This document shows positions 1 through 5,996 of a stretch of 8,522 nt of DNA, piece by piece. The stretch's first letter is position 1. The number at the start of each line of letters is the position of its first letter. Both the position numbers and the translations under genes were made by a program. The DNA comes from DAOVGU01 sp030637775 [NCBI: bacterium] (lineage in GTDB: Bacteria > Ratteibacteria > UBA8468): NCBI GenBank assembly GCA_030637775.1, contig DAOWFY010000029.1, forward strand, positions 1 to 8,522, written 5' to 3'. The notes beneath the pieces were generated by a model that ran no database searches, was not told the origin of the DNA, and saw nothing but the letters and a program-made list of their open reading frames with translations.

Positions 1-525
1 AGTAATAAAAAAAGATTCCTCACTCTTCTCCTTCTCTTTGGTACCCTATTTGCTCTTTTATCCCTTCCCTCTTCTGTGCGTAACCGAATAAGTTATACAT
101 TTGTTCCTCAAAAAGGTCAGTCAATAGCAACAATAGGACCCGTTAGTTTTGGTCCTTCTACTTCAGCCAGAATAATGTCCTGGAAGGATTCTCTCAGAGG
201 ATGGAGGAAAAGACCTCTCTTTGGTTATGGAGTTACGGGTTTTGGCTTTATTGACGGTCAATATGCGCGAACACTTGTGGAAACCGGAGTTATCGGAATT
301 GGAGCATTTCTCTTTCTTCTCTTTGCTATCTTTAAGGAAATCTTAAAAAGATTCCGGGAATCCCATGATAAATTCTACAAGGGATTATCCCTGGGGTTAC
401 TTTCCGGTTTTGTTGGTCTTTTGGCCCATGCCATCGGCTCCAATACCTTCATCATCATCCGCATTATGGAGCCATTCTGGTTCTTGACCGCAATCGTGAT
501 TGCATTTCCACAACTAAAACAATAA
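1..525 (+). CDS. O-antigen polymerase/ligase (Wzy/WaaL-type), C-terminal fragment
   Basis: This is a membrane enzyme that acts outside the inner membrane and either polymerises lipid-linked oligosaccharide units (Wzy) or transfers them to an acceptor (WaaL). The frame is open from base 1, so the gene begins upstream. The GTG at 76 is internal, because the frame before it encodes a hydrophobic segment (codons 6-22) with no stop. A periplasmic-type loop follows, with the family signature around codons 57-95: an Arg (57) and Trp (61), then RPLFGYGVTGFG (71-82), then YARTLVETGVIG, and finally two more membrane segments and TAA. This matches the Wzy_C (PF04932) pattern of W/R, hPlxGxGxG and LxExGxxG. 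At 174 visible codons it is roughly the last third to half of a usual 400-500 residue protein. Polymerase and ligase cannot be told apart from this part. No start or regulatory region is visible. Confidence 0.85.
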   Translation, partial: SNKKRFLTLLLLFGTLFALLSLPSSVRNRISYTFVPQKGQSIATIGPVSFGPSTSARIMSWKDSLRGWRKRPLFGYGVTGFGFIDGQYARTLVETGVIGIGAFLFLLFAIFKEILKRFRESHDKFYKGLSLGLLSGFVGLLAHAIGSNTFIIIRIMEPFWFLTAIVIAFPQLKQ

Positions 526-532
526 TGTGTAG

Positions 533-552
533 GGGTTCGATTCATCGAACCC
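533..552. repeat. Perfect palindrome, possible REP-like element
   Basis: An 8-base stem GGGTTCGA (533-540) and its exact complement TCGAACCC (545-552) enclose the loop TTCA. A 9th pair could form with a 2-base loop. The element starts only eight bases after the stop codon of the polymerase/ligase gene and is GC-rich against its surroundings. No T run follows on either strand, so it is not a standard intrinsic terminator. It may slow 3' exonuclease decay or be a copy of a short dispersed palindromic repeat. Only one copy is seen in this window. Confidence 0.6.
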
Positions 553-580
553 AAGATAACAAAAATAGATGCTAAGGAAA

Positions 581-605
581 AGGTCTATTGACCTGACATT
601 TTTTT
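581..605 (+). terminator. Weak stem-loop with T run, possible terminator
   Basis: AGGTC (581-585) pairs with GACCT (590-594) around the loop TATT, and seven T's follow at 599-605. The stem is only 5 bp and four bases separate it from the T run, both poor for intrinsic termination. The T run overlaps the -35 box of the promoter just downstream. It could end part of the transcription coming from the polymerase/ligase gene, but the support is weak. Confidence 0.25.
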
Positions 606-632
606 GACATCTGACAGGAAATGGTGTAAAAT
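604..632 (+). promoter_or_regulatory. Near-consensus sigma70 promoter
   Basis: TTGACA at 604-609 is an exact -35 box. It is followed by a 17-base spacer and TAAAAT at 627-632, five of six matches to TATAAT. Transcription would begin near 638-640, giving a leader of only about 17 bases before the ATG at 656. TGACA occurs three times here (594-598, 605-609, 612-616), once inside the -35 box, so a regulator site is possible but unproven. This is the best promoter I can see in the window and would drive the ATPase gene and perhaps the genes after it. Confidence 0.7.
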
Positions 633-655
633 TTGTCAACCGTCTGATAAAAATT

Positions 656-1993
656 ATGGAAAAATATATCAAAAGAGAAATTGAAGAGGAGGTATTAAGG
701 AGAGTGGATGCTGGTTTTATGGTAGCAATTTTGGGGGCAAGGCAGGTTGGTAAGACCACGCTCCTTAACAGAGTTAAGGAACTTCTTATCACGAGAGAGG
801 TTTCTCCTTCCCATATTTTTTTCTTTTCTTTTGATGACCCTATTCTTCGTTCCCGAGTTTCTTCCAATTTCTACTTTATAAAAAACCAGATTGAGGATAG
901 CCTCGGCAAGGAGTTAAGAGAGCAAAAATCTCCTATTTTTCTATTTCTTGATGAGGCACAGAAAGTCCCAACTCTATTTGAGCTTTTGAAAATATTTTAT
1001 GACACATATAAAGACAAAATCAGGATAATAATAAGTGGTTCTGCTTCCCTGGAGATTCAAAAGAAGGTTGTCGAGACCCTTGCTGGTAGGGTCAGTTATC
1101 TTTTTCTTTATCCCTTTTCGATTCGGGAAATAATTGAAGATAAAATTGGAAAGTCTCTGGGGCCACCCCTTTTGGAAGACTGGAAAGGATTAACTATGGA
1201 AAACCTTAAGATGCGCCAGACAATTCTTTTCCGGGAAAGAGATTCTCTGGAGACTCTTCTGAGAAGAATTCTTCTTGAGGGAACAATGCCAGGAGTATTT
1301 ATCAGAGAAACAAAAGAAGGAAGGAACCTTGCTATTCAAAGTTTTGTTTCAACCTATCTTGATAAGGATATAAGAAGTTTAAGAGAGATAGGAAGGCTTG
1401 ATGATTTTTCCAGACTCCTTCGCCTTTTATCCTTTGAAATCGGAGGGATATTAAATCTCTCCTCACTCTCTAAAGAAATCGGTATCTCAATTAATACCCT
1501 TAAGAAATATCTCTCTGTGTTGAATAATACCTTTGTGGTCAATTCTCTTTTGCCCTATTTTAAGAGAGAAAGAAAGAAACTTATTAAATCCAAAAAGATA
1601 TATTTTTTTGATGTCGGGATTGCTAATTTCCTTGCCAAGAGGGAGTTTTTTGAGCATCTGGTGGGAGCGAAGGTTTTAGGTCCTCTTTTTGAGAATATTA
1701 TTCTTAAGAGTTTTGAAACTTTTAACAAAAAAAGAAGTTTCCCCTATGATATTTATTTCTCTCGGGATTACGAGGGTCATGAAATTGACTTTCTGATAGA
1801 AAGAGGATCAGAGAAATTAGGGGTTGAGATTACTTATCATGATGAGATAACCAGTGTGAAGAAAAGGAATTTTGAATATTTCTTTAAAGATTTTCCCGGA
1901 GCTAAGGGTATATTGGTATATAGAGGAGAACTTAAAGAGATGACTATTGAAGGAGAGAAGGTCATTTGCCTCCCCTGGTGGCTATGGTGGTAG
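656..1993 (+). CDS. AAA ATPase with DUF4143 and degraded PD-(D/E)XK-like C-terminus
   Basis: This is a P-loop ATPase of the AAA_14/DUF4143 family, common in bacteria and archaea and without an established cellular role. In order: a short N-terminal helix with the usual Arg (R7); Walker A GARQVGKT (27-34); Walker B IFLFLDEAQ (94-102, D99 and E100); sensor-1-like SGSAS (127-131); LAGR (142-145). The DUF4143 region follows, with YLDKDI near 234-239, a winged-helix-like stretch LSSLSKEIGISINTLKKYL and KKIYFFDVGIANFL. The C-terminus resembles a restriction-endonuclease fold: a Glu in LFENIIL, EIDFLIE (376-382, D378) and GVEIT (389-393). Relatives usually have ExK here; this one has ExT, so nuclease activity is doubtful. 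The 445 residues are normal length. The ATG at 656 has no clear Shine-Dalgarno site but keeps the conserved N-terminus. It has its own promoter and no evident part in sugar chemistry. Confidence 0.9.
   Translation: MEKYIKREIEEEVLRRVDAGFMVAILGARQVGKTTLLNRVKELLITREVSPSHIFFFSFDDPILRSRVSSNFYFIKNQIEDSLGKELREQKSPIFLFLDEAQKVPTLFELLKIFYDTYKDKIRIIISGSASLEIQKKVVETLAGRVSYLFLYPFSIREIIEDKIGKSLGPPLLEDWKGLTMENLKMRQTILFRERDSLETLLRRILLEGTMPGVFIRETKEGRNLAIQSFVSTYLDKDIRSLREIGRLDDFSRLLRLLSFEIGGILNLSSLSKEIGISINTLKKYLSVLNNTFVVNSLLPYFKRERKKLIKSKKIYFFDVGIANFLAKREFFEHLVGAKVLGPLFENIILKSFETFNKKRSFPYDIYFSRDYEGHEIDFLIERGSEKLGVEITYHDEITSVKKRNFEYFFKDFPGAKGILVYRGELKEMTIEGEKVICLPWWLWW
687..693 (+). promoter_or_regulatory. 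Internal Shine-Dalgarno-like AGGAGGT before in-frame GTG
   Basis: A full AGGAGGT lies inside the ATPase gene, ten bases before the in-frame GTG at 704 (codon 17). The annotated ATG at 656 has no such site. Starting at 704 would remove the first 16 residues, including the family-conserved Arg, yet leave Walker A intact. I keep 656 because homologues of this family normally carry that N-terminal helix. The internal site may give a second shorter product or may be chance in GAA/GAG/AGG-rich codons. Confidence 0.3.
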
Positions 1994-2018
1994 AGTTACA
2001 CTGACAAAAATTAGCTCT

Positions 2019-2024
2019 AAGGAG
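2019..2024 (+). promoter_or_regulatory. Shine-Dalgarno AAGGAG that fixes a TTG start
   Basis: AAGGAG sits five bases before the TTG at 2030. No ATG or GTG suits this site, and a second in-frame TTG at 2036 would be 11 bases away, so 2030 is the better start of the flippase gene. The first A is also the last base of a weak hairpin (1991-1998 with 2012-2019, one T-G pair) that overlaps the stop codon of the ATPase gene. Confidence 0.7.
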
Positions 2025-2029
2025 ATAAT

Positions 2030-3583
2030 TTGGAATTGAAGACATCCCAAAAAATTATCAGGAATACAGTCTTTAACACCATTGGTCATATCTGGGGACT
2101 TTTGGCGAGCCTTTGCCTTATTCCCTACATCATCTCCAAAATAGGGATGGAAAGATATGGGGTTTGGGTGGTGATTGGAGTAGGAATAGGTTATCTTTCC
2201 CTCTTAGATATTCCTGGTATCGGCTCTGCCTTTGCCAAGTATATTGCGGAATACTTTGCCAAAAAGGATTTTAAGAGAATCAATTATATTATTAATTTAG
2301 GATTTCTTTACTACTTTGTCTTCAGTCTTTTTCTCCTATTTCTGGTAATCTTTTTTAAGGAACCGATTCTTCACCTATTTAAGTTCAGTCCTTCCATTTC
2401 CTCTGAGGTCTCCTTTGTCCTGATTGGTGTATTGATAATTGGCATCCTCAGAGGGACATTCGCTGTATTTCGTTCTGTCCTTTTGGGCTTACAAAGAATG
2501 GACCTTACAAATATCATCCTTCTTGGTGTCTCTATCCCTAACATCCTGGGAATAATTCTTTTCTTAAAATATGGTTATGGTCTAAAGGGATTGGTATATA
2601 ATGGCATTATTGTTGCTTTTCTGACAGTTATTGCTCAGATCTTCTTTGCCTATAAGGTCTTACCCCAGATAAAATTTAATCCCTTCTCTCTCTCTAAAGA
2701 GATTTTTCGTAAATCTTTTCTCTATGGAATTAAACTTCAGGTAGCCACATTCGCTGAATTAATCAATTCGGGAGCGGATAAACTTCTCCTTGGTCATTAT
2801 TTAAGTGTCGCTCTAAGTGGTTTCTATGAAATAGGAGCCAAGATTGCTCATTTAGCCAATTCTTTCCCTGGCTTACTTCTTCCGACAATAATGCCGGCCG
2901 CCTCTGAATTGGATGCTTTGAAGGACAGGGAAAGATTAGAAAAACTTTATCAGAGAGGAACAAAATACCTTGTTTCCCTTGCTTTCCCCCTCGTTTTTTT
3001 TGCGGTTATTAATGCTTCCCTTATTATGCTCCTCTGGATGGGAAAACCCGGTTATGAAAAGTCTATCCTGACAATCCAATTCTTAACTATCGGTTATTGC
3101 ATCTATCTTCTTAATAGCATGGGAAGACTTATTGCTCGGGGAATGGGTATTCCCAAATATGAGATGCAGGCCTGTCTTTTGATTGCCTTCTCTAATATCC
3201 TCTTAAGTATCTTCCTCATCATTAAATTTGGTTTCGTTGGCGCTCTCATCGGGACTTGCTTGGCAGCAGCATTTGGCTCCATCTATTTTCTTTCCTCCTT
3301 CCATCGCCATCTTAAAACCTCTTTCTTTTCTTTAGTCAAAAGAATCTATCTGATTCCTCTTTCTGTCTCTATTATTGCCAGTATTAGTATTTGGGGAGTG
3401 AATTTCTTTAACTTTTCTCCTGCTGGAAGAGGAGACTCCTTCTTGCTCCTTTTGATAAAAGGAATTATCTTTATTGGTATCTATCTCTTTCTTCTCTTTA
3501 AAACTGGTTATATTGACAAATATGACCGCGAGGTCTTCTTTCGCATAAAAAGGGCAATAAAAGGAATAAGAACTGTTCAATAA
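2030..3583 (+). CDS. Wzx-like flippase, polysaccharide biosynthesis (MOP superfamily)
   Basis: This integral membrane transporter probably moves undecaprenyl-linked oligosaccharide units from the inner to the outer face of the cytoplasmic membrane. By eye the 517-residue protein has about 14 hydrophobic segments (from residues 14-34 to roughly 480-505), which fits the polysaccharide-transport branch of the MOP superfamily. The N-terminus is typical: an amphipathic stretch, then LIPYIISKIGMERYGVW (26-42) and, after the second segment, LLDIPGIGSAFAKYIAEY. The central part contains GADKLLLGHYLSVALSGFY, also usual for the family. Translation starts at TTG, supported by AAGGAG five bases upstream. 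The gene follows the ATPase after 36 bases and may share its transcript. The neighbouring glycosyltransferases and the polymerase/ligase support a Wzx role. An exporter of a teichuronic-acid-like or exopolysaccharide unit is equally possible, and the substrate cannot be read from the sequence. Confidence 0.9.
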   Translation: MELKTSQKIIRNTVFNTIGHIWGLLASLCLIPYIISKIGMERYGVWVVIGVGIGYLSLLDIPGIGSAFAKYIAEYFAKKDFKRINYIINLGFLYYFVFSLFLLFLVIFFKEPILHLFKFSPSISSEVSFVLIGVLIIGILRGTFAVFRSVLLGLQRMDLTNIILLGVSIPNILGIILFLKYGYGLKGLVYNGIIVAFLTVIAQIFFAYKVLPQIKFNPFSLSKEIFRKSFLYGIKLQVATFAELINSGADKLLLGHYLSVALSGFYEIGAKIAHLANSFPGLLLPTIMPAASELDALKDRERLEKLYQRGTKYLVSLAFPLVFFAVINASLIMLLWMGKPGYEKSILTIQFLTIGYCIYLLNSMGRLIARGMGIPKYEMQACLLIAFSNILLSIFLIIKFGFVGALIGTCLAAAFGSIYFLSSFHRHLKTSFFSLVKRIYLIPLSVSIIASISIWGVNFFNFSPAGRGDSFLLLLIKGIIFIGIYLFLLFKTGYIDKYDREVFFRIKRAIKGIRTVQ

Positions 3584-3605
3584 AGACTCTTTTAGGTGAC
3601 TTAAA

Positions 3606-4592
3606 ATGCCAAAGGTAAGTGTTGTAATGAGTGTTTACAATGGAGAGAAATATCTCAAAGAAGCTATTGATAGTATCCTTAATCAGACCTTTAAGGGTTT
3701 TGAATTTATTATTATAAATGATGGTTCTACTGATAAAACCAGGAAGATTTTGGAGTTTTATACCGATCCGCGGATACGTTTGATTAATCAGGCAAATATG
3801 GGCTTGGCAAAGTCATTAAATAGGGGTCTTAAGATTGCAAGGGGTGAATATATTGCCAGAATGGATGCCGATGATATATCTTTGCCTGAAAGATTAGAAA
3901 AAGAAGTGAAGCTTCTGGATAATCATAAAGATGTTGGTTTGGTTGGGATTTTTCCTATGAAGATGGATGAAAGTGGAAGAAATGTGGGTCTTTATAAGAC
4001 AAAAACTAAAAATGAAGATTTAAGAGAGGTTTTATGGAGAGGAGATTTGCTTTGTCACGGTTCAGTTATGTTCAGAAAAGAATGTGTAGATAAAGTGGGT
4101 TTTTATCGAAAAAAACTTAAATTTGCCGAAGATTACGATTTATGGTTTCGCATTGCAGAATTTTTTGGTATAACAAATATTGAAGAACCACTATATAAGT
4201 ATAGAATTAACCCTGACTCAATTTCTCTTACCAATCTATTTGGACAATCTCGTTATTGTTCACTGGTAAGGATGTTAGCCAAAGAAAGAAGAAGATGCAG
4301 AAGAGATAGATTAGAAGATTTAAAAGAAGAAGATATTAATAGAATCTTAGATACTATTTTACCGGCAACTAAGCGTAATAAAAAAAAGGCTTTAGCTTCT
4401 GGCTATTTATATTTGGCCGAAGTTTCTTATTGTGCAGGTAATTACACCAAATCAAAAGAATGGCTCTTGAAATCTTTGAACCTCAATCTATTCACTAAAA
4501 GGGCATGGGTTTTGGTTTTTAAATTATTAATATGCTGGAAACTGCCTCTAAAGTTAATAAAGAAATTAAAATCTGTGAAGTCTATGAAATAA
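3606..4592 (+). CDS. GT2 family glycosyltransferase with TPR-like C-terminal tail
   Basis: This GT-A fold enzyme probably transfers a sugar from a nucleotide donor to the growing lipid-linked glycan at the cytoplasmic face. The N-terminus is classic GT2: VSVVMSVYNGEKYL (4-17), ILNQTF, INDGSTD (37-43), NxGLAKSLNRGL (64-75) and the metal-binding MDADD (86-90). HGSVMFRK (151-158) and AEDYDLW (174-180) follow, the latter carrying the likely catalytic acid region. After about residue 215 comes a basic linker (KERRRCRRDR), then a helical region near 265-305 with the look of one or two TPR-type helices (YLYLAEVSYCAGNYTKSKEWLLKSL). The protein ends in a Lys-rich amphipathic helix that could touch the membrane. 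AGGTGA at 3594-3599, six bases before the ATG, supports the start. It follows the flippase gene by 22 bases. The DNA is clearly more AT-rich than the flippase gene. Donor and acceptor are unknown. Confidence 0.92.
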   Translation: MPKVSVVMSVYNGEKYLKEAIDSILNQTFKGFEFIIINDGSTDKTRKILEFYTDPRIRLINQANMGLAKSLNRGLKIARGEYIARMDADDISLPERLEKEVKLLDNHKDVGLVGIFPMKMDESGRNVGLYKTKTKNEDLREVLWRGDLLCHGSVMFRKECVDKVGFYRKKLKFAEDYDLWFRIAEFFGITNIEEPLYKYRINPDSISLTNLFGQSRYCSLVRMLAKERRRCRRDRLEDLKEEDINRILDTILPATKRNKKKALASGYLYLAEVSYCAGNYTKSKEWLLKSLNLNLFTKRAWVLVFKLLICWKLPLKLIKKLKSVKSMK

Positions 4593-4610
4593 CGATTTAC
4601 TAAATTATCC

Positions 4611-4629
4611 AAGTGATTTACCTTCACTT
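4611..4629 (+). other. Small hairpin just before a start codon that lacks a Shine-Dalgarno site
   Basis: AAGTGA (4611-4616) pairs with TCACTT (4624-4629) around a 7-base loop. The hairpin ends eight bases before the ATG at 4638. There is no purine-rich ribosome site at normal spacing; the only AGAG touches the start codon. The hairpin may affect translation of the GT4 gene or be chance in AT-rich DNA. Confidence 0.3.
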
Positions 4630-4637
4630 TAATAGAG

Positions 4638-5996
4638 ATGGCAAATTCTAACGCCAAAAAAGTGTTAATAATCTCTTATCCCTTTCCTCCAAATGGTGGT
4701 AGCGCCGTTCAAAGGCCTTTGAAATTCACAAAATTTCTTTCTGCTTTTGGCTGGAGACCTTATGTTATCACTCCTAAAGGAAAAGGCGAACCTTTGGACA
4801 ATTCTCTTATTAAAGAGATACCACAGGGAATTTCAGTTAACCAGGTTTTTTCCTTGGCTCCAATGAATTTAAATGTGATTTTGCAAGAAAAATATAGCCG
4901 GAGGAAAAGAGGGGGGATTCGCTATTTTATTTTTAAGGCTATTTTAAAAATTTATAGTATAATTTATTACAGAATAGTAATTATTGACTGGTATGATGGT
5001 TGGGTGCCATTTGGCTTTAAAAAAGGGAAGGAGATTATAAAGAAAGAGAAGATAGACTTAATTTATGTTCATGGACAACCCCCCTCCTCATTTATGGTCG
5101 GTTTTTTATTAAAAAAATCTACAGGTAAATCACTGGTAATTGGTTATGATGATCCCTGGACTACCTCTGTTTATGCAAGGAGAGCAAAGGGAATTAAAAA
5201 GAGAATTTGTCAGCATTTGGAGCATAGAATTCTTAAAATTGCCGATAGGGTAATATGTGTTAAAAAAGTAACAATAGAAGGGATAATAAAGAGTTTTCCT
5301 GATGCGGATAAGGAGAAAATAATTTTGATTACCAATGGATATGACCCTGAAGATTTTATAAATATAAAGAAGACAAAGAGTTCAAAATTGGTAATTACTT
5401 ATACCGGCAGGATATCGGAGAAATTTTATTATTCACCAGAAAGTTTTCTTTATGCTTTGGGACAATTAATTGATGAACAAAAGATTCTGAAAGATAAAAT
5501 ATCAGTTATATTTGTAGGTACTATATCCTCACGATATCAAAGTCGGTATCAAAATTTAATAAAAAAGTTAAATTTAGAAGATGTCGTTATTAATCCTGGG
5601 TATTTTAATCATAAGAAATGTATTGAATATCAGATGAATTCAAACCTCTTATTATACATTATAGAATCACTTGAAGGAAAAGAGCGGTCATATGAATTTT
5701 TTGGTGCCCTGCCAGCAAAAATCTTTGAATATATCTATACCGGTATTCCTATTTTGGCAATTATGCCACCAGGATTTGAAGCTGATTTAATAATGAAAAC
5801 AAGGACCGGCTTTATTGCTGAACCCAATAATGTTAATTCGGTAAAGAAGTTATTGGGTGAACTTTACCGAAGATACATAGAGGGCAGCTTGAAAATTGAG
5901 CCCAACTGGGAAGAAATAAATAAATATGATAGAAAGGTCTTAACGGGAAATTTAGCTAATGTTTTTGATGAAGTTCTTTCGAGGAGACGAAGATGA
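4638..5996 (+). CDS. GT4 family glycosyltransferase (GT-B fold)
   Basis: This is a retaining-type GT-B glycosyltransferase, probably cytoplasmic or peripheral to the membrane, adding a sugar to the repeat unit. The N-terminal domain opens with VLIISYPFPPNGGSAVQRP (9-27), the glycine-rich acceptor-side loop typical of GT4, followed by LKFTKFLSAFGWRPYVIT. The middle shows IDLIYVHGQPPSS, GYDDPWTT, and then ADRVICV leading to ILITNGYDPEDF, the usual linker into the donor-binding domain. That domain opens with VITYTGRIS and carries PAKIFEYIYTGIPIL (359-373), which matches the K-x-FEY-x-x-x-GxP donor site. The 452 residues are slightly long for the family. The C-terminus is basic (LSRRRR). The gene overlaps the next by four bases (ATGA), so the two are coupled. 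The start has no clear Shine-Dalgarno site. Base composition is very AT-rich: 4921-4980 has only 9 G/C in 60. Donor sugar unknown. Confidence 0.9.
   Translation: MANSNAKKVLIISYPFPPNGGSAVQRPLKFTKFLSAFGWRPYVITPKGKGEPLDNSLIKEIPQGISVNQVFSLAPMNLNVILQEKYSRRKRGGIRYFIFKAILKIYSIIYYRIVIIDWYDGWVPFGFKKGKEIIKKEKIDLIYVHGQPPSSFMVGFLLKKSTGKSLVIGYDDPWTTSVYARRAKGIKKRICQHLEHRILKIADRVICVKKVTIEGIIKSFPDADKEKIILITNGYDPEDFINIKKTKSSKLVITYTGRISEKFYYSPESFLYALGQLIDEQKILKDKISVIFVGTISSRYQSRYQNLIKKLNLEDVVINPGYFNHKKCIEYQMNSNLLLYIIESLEGKERSYEFFGALPAKIFEYIYTGIPILAIMPPGFEADLIMKTRTGFIAEPNNVNSVKKLLGELYRRYIEGSLKIEPNWEEINKYDRKVLTGNLANVFDEVLSRRRR

Noticed and set aside
76-525. GTG at 76 as a true gene start
   Set aside because: The same frame stays open to base 1 and encodes a membrane segment of the same protein; no Shine-Dalgarno site precedes the GTG.
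532-552. tRNA 3' end or T-arm remnant, suggested by GGTTCGATTC
   Set aside because: After the T-loop-like bases the next bases are ATCG, which cannot pair with the GGGG stem a real T-arm would need, and no acceptor stem or anticodon arm lies upstream.
514-867. Minus-strand open frame across the 526-655 gap
   Set aside because: It runs antisense into the ATPase gene, shows no recognisable motif or ribosome site, and looks like a shadow of the + strand gene.
1991-2019. Hairpin over the ATPase stop codon as a terminator
   Set aside because: The stem has 8 pairs including a T-G pair, the loop is 13 bases, it is AT-rich and no T run follows. It also overlaps the ribosome site of the next gene.
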